5,524 nucleotides of DNA from Alkanindiges sp. (GTDB taxonomy: Bacteria > Pseudomonadota > Gammaproteobacteria > Pseudomonadales > Moraxellaceae), in NCBI GenBank assembly GCA_030152125.1, contig JASLIR010000008.1, forward strand, positions 1 through 5,524, read 5' to 3'. The notes beneath the pieces are model-generated. The model saw only the letters and a list, made by a program, of their open reading frames with translations. It was not told where the DNA came from and did not search any database. Made by a program: the position numbers and the translations under genes. Shown piece after piece: positions 1 to 5,524 of the stretch; positions within the stretch are counted from its first letter, which is position 1; every line of letters begins with the position of its first letter.

Positions 1-494
1 AAAACCGGATTATCTGGCGTCATGTATTGCCCAATGCGCTGGTGCCTGCCATTCAGGGTGTGGCGCTCACTGTCCGGGTACTGCTGAGTGGTGCGCTGGT
101 GGTAGAGGTGGTGTTTAGCTACCCCGGCATTGGCAATGCACTGAATGCCGCCATTGAAATGCGCGATATTCCAACCATTCAGGCCATCGTATTACTACTG
201 ACCATTTGTATTGTAGTGATAAATCTGCTGGCAGATTTACTGACCACCTTGCTGACACCGCGTATTCGTACTGCCAGCCAGCATCGCCATCGCTCACCCG
301 GTATGCGCTATGCCGTACGCCTGTGGCGCACTGGCCGGCCAAAAGTAAAACCGGTGGACCGCCGTAATGCCCTCAAAGACAAGCTGGAGCAGCATGCGGA
401 TAACAGCACAGAGACGGTAACTCCTATTATCAAATCAGCAACTGATAAAGCCGAACAACAGACGCAGGGCAAGGTACAGGAGGATGCATCATGA
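1..494 (+). CDS. ABC importer permease, DppB-like, 3' part (5' end outside window)
   Basis: This is the C-terminal 163 residues of an inner-membrane permease of the peptide/nickel (Dpp/Opp/Gsi) ABC importer family. The reading frame is open from the left edge, with the first full codon at position 3. It begins inside the cytoplasmic coupling loop that docks on the ATPase: the stretch IIWRHVLPNALVPAIQ matches the end of the family's EAA motif. A membrane segment follows with the usual VEVVFSYPGIG motif, then a second hydrophobic helix (about positions 180-250) ending in TPRIR, where most family members stop soon after. Here a hydrophilic, charged tail of 74 residues follows (positions 270-491), which is unusual. 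The stop codon overlaps the next start by four bases, so the two permeases are translationally coupled and probably form a heterodimer. Family assignment is firm; the substrate is unknown. Confidence 0.93.
   Translation, partial: NRIIWRHVLPNALVPAIQGVALTVRVLLSGALVVEVVFSYPGIGNALNAAIEMRDIPTIQAIVLLLTICIVVINLLADLLTTLLTPRIRTASQHRHRSPGMRYAVRLWRTGRPKVKPVDRRNALKDKLEQHADNSTETVTPIIKSATDKAEQQTQGKVQEDAS
478..483 (+). promoter_or_regulatory. Shine-Dalgarno site of the second permease gene
   Basis: AGGAGG lies inside the end of the upstream gene, seven bases before the ATG at 491. It fixes the start of the second permease despite the four-base overlap of the two genes. Confidence 0.85.
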
Positions 495-1411
495 CGCAGT
501 CCACTATTTCTGAACCATTAAATTCTGAATCATTAAACGTAGCATCCACGCTCACAAAGCCAGCTTCCGGTTTCTGGTCTAACCATCGCGTGCTGGCTGC
601 CATTGTTAAAGAACGGCAGGTACGTTTTGGCGGGGTGCTGACCATTCTGGTACTGCTGTTTGCCTTATTGGGGCCTTATATTGCACCGTTTGAGCCAACC
701 GCCATGCTGGGTTCAACCTATGGTGCGCCGGATAAGGCACAGGCCATTCTCGGTTATGACTATATTGGTCATGATGTATGGTCACGCGTGCTGGCCGGTG
801 GTCGCTCAGTGGTATGGATGACGCTGGCTTCCGGTCTGATCGCCCTGTTGCTTGGTACCAGCATTGGTTTATTTGCAGCCTTCGCCCGCCGCAAGGTGGA
901 TCAAACCGTGACATGGGTGTCCGATGTATTTATGGCTTTCCCGGATTTGATTCTGGTATTGCTGATCGTATCCATGCTGGGTCGTGAGCCGTGGCTGATT
1001 GTGTTGACTGTGGCGCTGGCATTTATTCCCAGTGTGATCCGCCTGTCACGTGGTATTGCCCTGAATATTGTGGAACAGGAATTTATTGAAGCGGCCCGTA
1101 TGATGGGTTACTCCCGCTTGCATATCCTGTTCCGTGAAATTTTACCCAATATTTTAACCCCCTTGCTGGTGCATCTGGGTGTGATGCTGACCTGGGCAGT
1201 GGGCATGCTGTCCGGCCTGGCCTTTCTGGGTTATGGCGTGGCGCCACCGGCAGCCGACTGGGGCTTGATGATTAACGAAAACCGTGCCGGGTTGTTGATT
1301 CAGCCATGGGCGGTATTTGCCCCGGTGCTGTTAATTGCCCTGTTTGCGCTGGGTACCAATGTGCTGGCGGAAGGCATTGGTCGTGCTACGGCGCGGGTGG
1401 AGGAGAAATAA
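491..1411 (+). CDS. ABC importer permease, DppC-like
   Basis: This is a complete 306-residue inner-membrane permease, the normal length for the DppC/OppC/GsiD group. The hydrophilic N-terminus (residues 1-40) is followed by a first membrane helix at about 47-65 that ends in GPYIAPFEP, as is typical. The periplasmic motif LGYDYIGHDVWSR (87-99) matches the family's LGTDxxGRDVxSR. Further hydrophobic segments lie near 104-132, 145-162, 167-183, 222-248 and 273-293. The EAA coupling motif spans about 200-219 (E200-A-A, G206, P219) and docks on the ATPase. SGLAFLGYG (241-249) and PPAADWGLMI (252-261) are also family signatures. With the upstream permease it would form the pore of an importer. It contains ten methionines and no cysteine. 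The N-terminal tail carries a short tandem repeat. The family is certain; the substrate is not readable from the sequence. Confidence 0.96.
   Translation: MTQSTISEPLNSESLNVASTLTKPASGFWSNHRVLAAIVKERQVRFGGVLTILVLLFALLGPYIAPFEPTAMLGSTYGAPDKAQAILGYDYIGHDVWSRVLAGGRSVVWMTLASGLIALLLGTSIGLFAAFARRKVDQTVTWVSDVFMAFPDLILVLLIVSMLGREPWLIVLTVALAFIPSVIRLSRGIALNIVEQEFIEAARMMGYSRLHILFREILPNILTPLLVHLGVMLTWAVGMLSGLAFLGYGVAPPAADWGLMINENRAGLLIQPWAVFAPVLLIALFALGTNVLAEGIGRATARVEEK
509..538 (+). repeat. Tandem 15-bp repeat in the permease N-terminus
   Basis: Two adjacent 15-base units (509-523 and 524-538) match at 13 of 15 positions and encode SEPLN then SESLN. The duplication is in frame and lies in the hydrophilic N-terminal tail, outside the conserved permease fold. 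Confidence 0.75.
1399..1405 (+). promoter_or_regulatory. Shine-Dalgarno site that sets the ATPase start
   Basis: GGAGGAG lies at the end of the second permease gene, seven bases before the ATG at 1413. It favours that start over a possible in-frame upstream start at 1335, which would overlap 77 bases of the permease gene and add 26 residues with no family resemblance. Confidence 0.85.
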
Positions 1412-1412
1412 T

Positions 1413-3398
1413 ATGACCAGTTTTCTATCGTCGCAGTCTTTAGCATCACAGTCTTTGGCCCATCAGGTGCCGGGGTCTGCACCTGGTCAAAGTGCCTTAA
1501 GCCAGGGTTATACCCAGTTGCGCCAGCCAGTTTTACAGGTAAGTGACTTGGGTGTGGCACTAGTCAATACCGGGGATGATGTGGTACAGGGGGTTTCCTT
1601 TGAGTTACTGCAAGGGGAAATTCTTGGCTTAGTGGGAGAGTCCGGCTCGGGTAAAAGTACGGTGGCCAGTGCATTGCTTGGTTTTGCACGCTACGGGGCA
1701 CAAATTATTCAGGGTGACATTGTTGTAGATGGCCTGCCTATTCGCCAGCTGGATGAAAAAGCCCTACGGCAGATTCGCGGCAAAGTGATTAGCTATGTAC
1801 CGCAAGACCCGGCAACTGCACTTAATCCGGCTTTGCGTATTGGCAAGCAGTTGCAGGAAGTATTGCAGGTACACGAGCCACAATTAGCCTTAGCTGCACG
1901 GGAGCAGCGTATCCATGCTGTATTGCGTGAGGTTGGCTTACCGGTATATGCCGAGTTCCTCAACCGTTTTCCACATCAGCTATCCGGTGGGCAACAGCAA
2001 CGGGTGTTGCTGGCGCTGGCTTTTGTATTAAAACCTAAAGTGATTGTGCTGGATGAGCCTACTACGGCACTGGATGTCAGCACGCAAACGCTGGTGTTGA
2101 ATATTATCCGCCAGTTCTGCCGCCAGCATGGGGTGGCTGCGGTATATGTGTCGCATGACCTGGCGGTGGTGAAGGATCTGGTTGACCGCGTGATTGTGCT
2201 GTATGCCGGACGTATTGTTGAGGATGCACCGTTAGGCGTATTGTTTGAGCAACCGGTACATCCTTATAGCCAGGGTTTGCTGGCGGCTATCCCGGATGTA
2301 GCGGAACGCCGTCATCTGGCACCAATTAAAGGTCAGGCGCCTGCACCAGGTACACGGCCACAGGGCTGTGCCTTTGCCAGCCGTTGTCCATATCGTAGTG
2401 ATTTATGCTCTACGGTAGCGCCGGCCTTACTGGACATTCCACATGATACCCCGCTCACGCATCGGGTAGCTTGTTACAACAGCCAGCAAAGTTCGCTACA
2501 GGCATGGAATCAGGTGGCGGATGGTATTCCTGCTAGCGTTACAGTGAACTCTGAACAGCCTGTACAGACACTGTTAAATGTCCAGCAGATTAATGCATGG
2601 TATGGCACGCAACAGGCTCTGTTTGATGTGTCCTTACAACTGGAGCAAGGTAAATGTTTGGCATTGGTGGGCGAATCCGGTTCCGGCAAAACCACCTTGT
2701 CGCGCATTCTGGCTGGCCTGAATGATCAGGCAACCGGGCAGGTGCTGTTTGAACAGCAGCCACTGAGCCTCAGTGTACGCCAGCGCAGCGATCAGGCACG
2801 CCGTGAAATTCAGTATGTGTTTCAAAACCCCTACCGTGCTTTAAATCCATCGCTGACAGTTGGGCAAACCCTGATTACGGCCTTAAGGCATTTTTTCCCG
2901 CTAAGCAGACAGGAAGCCAAAACCCAGGTATTGCAGGTGCTGGCAAAAGTATCCTTACAGGAAAAAGTGTTTGATGCCTTTCCACGAGAGTTGTCCGGTG
3001 GAGAGCGGCAGCGTGTTGCTATTGCCCGTGCTTTGGTGTGCCAGCCCAAGGTGCTGATTTGCGATGAAATTACCTCGGCACTGGATGTATCGGTACAGGC
3101 TTCTATCCTGGTGCTGTTACAGCAATTGCAGGCACAGGGTTTATCCATTCTGTTTGTTACCCATAACCTGGGGGTGGTACGCGCAATTGCTGATCAGGTG
3201 ATTGTGCTGAAAGACGGACACATTGTGGAGCAGGGTGATACAGCACAGGTACTGGATCACCCCGCGCACCCCTATACGCAGCAACTGATTGCACATGCAC
3301 CTTCGCTGATTAAACCCTCTGCACTCTCATCTGGATTGTTGTTAGAGCCATCGTCTGGGCAGCCATTAGAACAGCGTCCTTCCAGTATTTTTAACTGA
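1413..3398 (+). CDS. Fused double ATPase of a Dpp/Gsi-type ABC importer
   Basis: This 661-residue protein joins the DppD-like and DppF-like ATPases, which are often separate, into one chain, as in E. coli GsiA. Domain 1 has Walker A GESGSGKST (75-83), Q-loop Q131, signature LSGGQ (190-194), Walker B ending D214-E215 and switch H248. The linker has the HPY element (283-285) and cysteines C319, C325, C332 and C354 (C-X5-C-X6-C-X21-C), the pattern linked to an iron-sulfur cluster in DppD/OppD proteins. Domain 2 has Walker A GESGSGKTT (420-428), Q471, signature LSGGE (527-531), Walker B D551-E552, H584 and a second HPY (619-621). Both sites look catalytically complete. It would power import through the two upstream permeases from the cytoplasmic face; the stop of the second permease is one base before this start. 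The N-terminal 38 residues are Ser/Gln-rich and not conserved. Apart from the initiator the protein has no methionine. The transported substrate is inferred only from neighbours. Confidence 0.96.
   Translation: MTSFLSSQSLASQSLAHQVPGSAPGQSALSQGYTQLRQPVLQVSDLGVALVNTGDDVVQGVSFELLQGEILGLVGESGSGKSTVASALLGFARYGAQIIQGDIVVDGLPIRQLDEKALRQIRGKVISYVPQDPATALNPALRIGKQLQEVLQVHEPQLALAAREQRIHAVLREVGLPVYAEFLNRFPHQLSGGQQQRVLLALAFVLKPKVIVLDEPTTALDVSTQTLVLNIIRQFCRQHGVAAVYVSHDLAVVKDLVDRVIVLYAGRIVEDAPLGVLFEQPVHPYSQGLLAAIPDVAERRHLAPIKGQAPAPGTRPQGCAFASRCPYRSDLCSTVAPALLDIPHDTPLTHRVACYNSQQSSLQAWNQVADGIPASVTVNSEQPVQTLLNVQQINAWYGTQQALFDVSLQLEQGKCLALVGESGSGKTTLSRILAGLNDQATGQVLFEQQPLSLSVRQRSDQARREIQYVFQNPYRALNPSLTVGQTLITALRHFFPLSRQEAKTQVLQVLAKVSLQEKVFDAFPRELSGGERQRVAIARALVCQPKVLICDEITSALDVSVQASILVLLQQLQAQGLSILFVTHNLGVVRAIADQVIVLKDGHIVEQGDTAQVLDHPAHPYTQQLIAHAPSLIKPSALSSGLLLEPSSGQPLEQRPSSIFN
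1431..1460 (+). repeat. Tandem 15-bp repeat in the ATPase N-terminus
   Basis: Units 1431-1445 and 1446-1460 match at 12 of 15 positions and both encode SQSLA (residues 7-16). They lie in the low-complexity N-terminal extension ahead of the first ATPase domain. The differences at third codon positions suggest an older duplication kept in frame. Confidence 0.7.
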
Positions 3399-3411
3399 TT
3401 TTTTATGACGT

Positions 3412-3432
3412 CACCTGATGATGCATCAGGTG
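3412..3432 (+). other. Perfect 9-bp inverted repeat between the ATPase and sfnB-like genes
   Basis: CACCTGATG (3412-3420) and CATCAGGTG (3424-3432) are exact reverse complements around a three-base ATG centre, in the 51-base gap between the two genes. A run of T lies before the hairpin (3399-3404), not after it, so it is not a standard Rho-independent terminator on the + strand. The minus-strand product would be followed by A residues, so it does not fit there either. It could be an operator or an RNA hairpin that sets relative expression of the two genes. It ends seven bases before the ribosome-binding GGAG. Confidence 0.7.
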
Positions 3433-3438
3433 GCCTGC

Positions 3439-3442
3439 GGAG
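3439..3442 (+). promoter_or_regulatory. Shine-Dalgarno site of the sfnB-like gene
   Basis: GGAG lies seven bases before the ATG at 3450, just after the 3412-3432 hairpin. It supports 3450 as the start. Confidence 0.7.
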
Positions 3443-3449
3443 TTATTGA

Positions 3450-4736
3450 ATGAGTCACTATATAGATTTTGATTATCAGCAAACCATTGCTGGCCCAATA
3501 CGCCAGATTCAAAGTAATGCTGAAGCCATTGCCATTGCAAAGGAAATTGCCGTGGAAATTGCTGCGATTGCAGCAAATCCTGAAAATAATAAAACCCTGC
3601 CATACCGTCAGGCGGCGCTGATTTCACAATCGGGCTTAACAGCAATTTATGTACCCAAAAAGTTTGGTGGTCTGGGAGCGGATATCCCAACCGTGGTGGA
3701 AGTGGTACGCATTATTTCTGCTGCCGATGCCGGTGTCGGCCAGTTGCTGCAAATTCATAACGTGATGCTGCGCGGTATTTTAAACGGACATAGCGAAGAA
3801 GTGCGCCAGCAGGTGGTTGCCGGGATTCTGGCAGGCAAGCGGTTGGGTAATGCGCTGGCGGAAGTAGGCGGCAAAAACAAGTTTTCGCATGCCACGCGGG
3901 TGGAGCGTCAGGCGGATGGTACTTTGGTATTGAATGGCAGCAAGTTTTACTCCACCGGTTCTTTCCTTGCTGAGTGGATATCGCTGACTGCGGGTGGGGA
4001 AGATGGCCCGGTAGGCATTTTGCTGCATCGTGATACCCCGGGATTAACCCTGGTAGACGACTGGGATGCCTTTGGCCAGCACAACAGCGTGAGTGGTACG
4101 GTAAAGTTTGAAAACGTGATTGTGGACGAACGCTTTATTCCCAAGCGTCAGGGTTTACCGGGGCGTACCGGTTTAACCTGGCCACAAATTTTACATGCGG
4201 CCATGGATACTGGTGTGGCTGCCGGTGCCTTGCAGGCTGGTATTGATTACCTGCAACAATATGCGCGCCCATGGGTAGAAAGTGGCGTAGAGCGTGCGGT
4301 GGAAGAGCAGCACATTATCAAGCAGATTGGTGAGTTTGCCGTGCAGGTACGTGCTGCCGAAGCCTTGCTGGAAAAGGCCGCGCGCTTTTTTGAGCATCAA
4401 CTGACTGACCCGGAAAGTGAAGCCCTGCAGGATGAACTGATTCTTTCCGTGGCTGCAGCACGCGCGCAGTCAGACCATGCAGCGCTGAAAATTTCCAGCG
4501 AGATTTTTGGCCTGCTGGGTGCCAGTTCCACCCTGAGCAAATGGAATCTGGATCGCTTCTGGCGTAATGTGCGGGTGCATACTACGCATGACCCGATTCG
4601 CTGGCGCTTGTTCCACGTGGGCAATTATTACCTGAATGGCGTGCCACCGGGTGAATATAACTCGGTTTTTCTGCGCCAGCAGGCTGCCAAAGTGACCCAG
4701 CAGGCGCAAACCACCCCAATAGGCAGCAATACTTAG
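3450..4736 (+). CDS. sfnB: SfnB/DszC-type flavin-dependent sulfur-acquisition oxidoreductase
   Basis: This 428-residue soluble enzyme has the acyl-CoA dehydrogenase fold and belongs to the branch that includes SfnB and the dibenzothiophene monooxygenase DszC. Such enzymes use reduced flavin and O2 on organosulfur compounds, or assist in their breakdown, when sulfate is scarce. An alpha-helical N-domain contains VPKKFGGLGADIP (68-80) and QIHN (101-104). The middle beta domain has GNALAE (133-138), then LNGSKFYSTGS (161-171), the family's flavin-side loop. The C-terminal helices end in RFWRNVRVHTTHDPIRW (369-385) and NYYLNG (392-397). H377 and H380 in HTTHDP match the catalytic histidine pair I recall for DszC; true acyl-CoA dehydrogenases lack this motif. 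It follows the importer genes by 51 bases, so it may act on the imported compound. A flavin reductase would be needed but is not in the window. The protein has no cysteine and three methionines. The family is firm; the exact substrate and the sfnB name are inference. Confidence 0.88.
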   Translation: MSHYIDFDYQQTIAGPIRQIQSNAEAIAIAKEIAVEIAAIAANPENNKTLPYRQAALISQSGLTAIYVPKKFGGLGADIPTVVEVVRIISAADAGVGQLLQIHNVMLRGILNGHSEEVRQQVVAGILAGKRLGNALAEVGGKNKFSHATRVERQADGTLVLNGSKFYSTGSFLAEWISLTAGGEDGPVGILLHRDTPGLTLVDDWDAFGQHNSVSGTVKFENVIVDERFIPKRQGLPGRTGLTWPQILHAAMDTGVAAGALQAGIDYLQQYARPWVESGVERAVEEQHIIKQIGEFAVQVRAAEALLEKAARFFEHQLTDPESEALQDELILSVAAARAQSDHAALKISSEIFGLLGASSTLSKWNLDRFWRNVRVHTTHDPIRWRLFHVGNYYLNGVPPGEYNSVFLRQQAAKVTQQAQTTPIGSNT

Positions 4737-4871
4737 GGGGTTTAATCATTCAGATGCACTTGCGACATAAGTCCTATGCTGGCTTATGGTGAGTGGGGAT
4801 ACAAGGTACAAGTTGCGATGTTTAATCGTTCTCGTTGGGTCATGCCAATGCGTAATGAATAACATTGCCTT

Positions 4872-4896
4872 TGAAAAACCTATTTTTCACCTGAAA
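4872..4896. other. Overlapping dyads with three TGAAA half-sites
   Basis: TGAAAAA (4872-4878) and TTTTTCA (4883-4889) form a perfect 7-bp inverted repeat with a four-base centre. TTTCA (4885-4889) also pairs with TGAAA (4892-4896) across two bases. The two same-direction half-sites start 20 bases apart, about two helical turns. It could be an operator or simply AT-rich trailer structure next to the terminator. Confidence 0.35.
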
Positions 4897-4899
4897 CAG

Positions 4900-4934
4900 C
4901 GCTGCCTTGTGCCAAAGCAAGGTAGCGTTTTGTT
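4900..4934 (+). terminator. Rho-independent terminator of the importer/sfnB transcript
   Basis: CGCTGCCTTG (4900-4909) pairs with CAAGGTAGCG (4918-4927) as a 10-bp stem with one G-U pair and an eight-base loop. TTTTGTT (4928-4934) follows directly. It lies 163 bases after the sfnB-like stop codon and would separate that transcript from the downstream regulator gene. Confidence 0.72.
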
Positions 4935-5171
4935 CATACACAGGTTTATTCATTTTTATGCTAATGGATGGTGTATTTATTATTTCAGATTGTTAAGAAG
5001 TTTTAATACAGTAGCCATACCAAAGATGAAAACCTGTGGCGCATGCCGCATTGGTTAGTGGGTTTGTTCAGCAAGCCCAAGTGCTATCAAAGAAATCATG
5101 CGCCCCCTATAGCTCATCCATCGTGATGTTTCATCGCAAGATAGCAGAAAATGAAGGAGGCGAGAAATCAG

Positions 5172-5187
5172 GGGCATTTGCCGTGCT
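5172..5187 (+). promoter_or_regulatory. Possible sigma-54 (-24/-12) promoter of the activator gene
   Basis: GGGCATTTGCCGTGCT keeps the invariant GG (5173-5174) and GC (5185-5186) exactly ten bases apart. It also matches the CA after the GG and the TGC plus W of the -12 box. The first T of the -24 box and one T of the -12 box are missing. Transcription would begin near 5198, about 28 bases before the ATG at 5226. A match of this quality can arise by chance in an interval this size. Confidence 0.33.
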
Positions 5188-5193
5188 ATCCCA

Positions 5194-5206
5194 CTTCCAC
5201 TGGAAG
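5194..5206. other. Perfect 6-bp inverted repeat before the activator start
   Basis: CTTCCA (5194-5199) and TGGAAG (5201-5206) are exact reverse complements around one base. The one-base centre suits a protein-binding site better than an RNA hairpin. It overlaps the start point predicted from the sigma-54-like element, where a repressor could act. No known regulator is recognised from it. Confidence 0.4.
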
Positions 5207-5225
5207 CTATTCTCGTAACAAATGT

Positions 5226-5524
5226 ATGAAAATTTCTGTGAGCAACAGCCATTCGGTATTAACCTTACCGGAAACCAATCATCCGGTTAAAGCGGTACGT
5301 GCCAAAGCCATTGTATTTGCTGACCCGCGTTCGCAAGCCTTATTACAACAAGTAGATGCCATTGCGCCAAGTTTGGCCAGTGTATTGATTCATGGGGAAA
5401 CTGGTACGGGTAAGGAGTTGATTGCCCGTGAAATTCATATACGTAGTGACCGCCGGGATAAGCCGTTTGTAGCGGTAAACTGTGGTGCGCTGGTAGAAAC
5501 ACTGGCCGAAGCCGAACTGTTTGA
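5226..5524 (+). CDS. sfnR: Sigma-54-dependent activator, SfnR-like, 5' part (3' end outside window)
   Basis: The first 99 codons of an AAA+ enhancer-binding protein are present. These proteins hydrolyse ATP to open promoters held by sigma-54 RNA polymerase. Walker A is GETGTGKE (57-64), followed by ELIAREIH and then [10 protein letters not shown] (80-89) and EAELF, all standard for the central domain. Only about 25 residues precede the AAA+ domain, so there is no receiver, GAF or PAS sensor. This is the layout of SfnR, which in Pseudomonas putida is made on sulfate starvation and activates dimethyl-sulfone genes. The nearby sfnB-like gene supports that role. No good ribosome site precedes the ATG at 5226. 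An in-frame ATG at 5151 would add 25 residues without family resemblance and also lacks a ribosome site, so I prefer 5226 with some doubt. The central loop motif, the end of the domain and the DNA-binding region are outside the window. Confidence 0.85.
   Translation, partial: MKISVSNSHSVLTLPETNHPVKAVRAKAIVFADPRSQALLQQVDAIAPSLASVLIHGETGTGKELIAREIHIRSDRRDKPFVAVNCGALVETLAEAELF

Larger units (their letters stand above)
4737..5225 (+). other. Non-coding interval between the sfnB-like and sfnR-like genes
   Basis: I see no convincing gene in these 489 bases on either strand. The short open frames present lack ribosome sites and any family resemblance, and several run through the terminator hairpin. 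The interval holds a trailer of about 160 bases, a cluster of TGAAA half-sites (4872-4896), a terminator (4900-4934), then a leader with a sigma-54-like element and a small dyad before the next gene. I see no tRNA cloverleaf. Confidence 0.7.

Noticed and set aside
1335..1412. Upstream in-frame start for the ATPase
   Set aside because: It would overlap the permease gene, adds 26 residues without family resemblance, and GGAGGAG sits at ideal distance from the ATG at 1413.
115..4709. Long open frames on the minus strand opposite the transporter and sfnB-like genes
   Set aside because: They mirror codon structure of the well-supported + strand genes and encode nothing recognisable.
4898..4914. 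Minus-strand sigma-54-like TGGCAC box
   Set aside because: The -24 half is good, but GC falls nine or eleven bases after the GG instead of ten, and it lies inside the terminator stem.
4786..5058. 90-codon open frame in the intergenic interval
   Set aside because: No ribosome site, no recognisable domain, odd composition, and it runs through the terminator hairpin at 4900-4934.
5037..5067. TGGC and TTGG motifs as sigma-54 promoter candidates
   Set aside because: Spacing between GG and GC is wrong or the -12 GC is missing.
5081..5190. Direct repeat GTGCTATC at 5081-5088 and 5183-5190
   Set aside because: Eight bases twice in a few hundred is weak; no matching flanks or further copies.
5036..5252. 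Short open frames on both strands just before the activator gene
   Set aside because: No ribosome sites and no family resemblance; they overlap each other and the activator leader or start.

Overview
The window reads as part of a bacterial gene cluster for acquiring organic sulfur, all on the + strand. Base composition is roughly balanced by eye. The gene set (Dpp/Gsi-type ABC importer, SfnB-family flavin oxidoreductase, sensor-less sigma-54 activator) points to a beta- or gammaproteobacterium. I cannot name a genus.

Layout. (1) Positions 1-494 hold the 3' end of a DppB-like permease that begins before the window. (2) Positions 491-1411 hold a complete DppC-like permease, coupled to the first by an ATGA overlap. 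(3) Positions 1413-3398 hold a 661-residue ATPase with two fused nucleotide-binding domains and a four-cysteine motif between them. (4) After a 51-base gap with a perfect 9-bp hairpin, positions 3450-4736 hold an SfnB/DszC-like oxidoreductase. (5) Positions 4737-5225 are a non-coding interval with a likely Rho-independent terminator at 4900-4934, several dyads and a sigma-54-like promoter element at 5172-5187. (6) From 5226 to the window edge runs the start of a sigma-54-dependent activator with almost no N-terminal sensor region, as in SfnR.

How the parts fit. The two permeases and the fused ATPase would form the inner-membrane core of an importer. Its periplasmic binding protein is not in the window and is probably upstream. 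The SfnB-like enzyme would oxidise an organosulfur substrate with reduced flavin and O2, helping to release usable sulfur. The SfnR-like activator would switch on sigma-54 promoters during sulfate starvation. The substrate is not known. E. coli GsiA, the glutathione importer ATPase, is also a fused double ATPase, so a sulfur-containing peptide or small organosulfur compound is a reasonable guess.

The most striking direct observation is composition. The 661-residue ATPase has no methionine apart from its initiator, and the 428-residue SfnB-like protein has no cysteine and only three methionines. This fits proteins selected to be made cheaply when sulfur is scarce. The permease next door, with ten methionines, does not show it.
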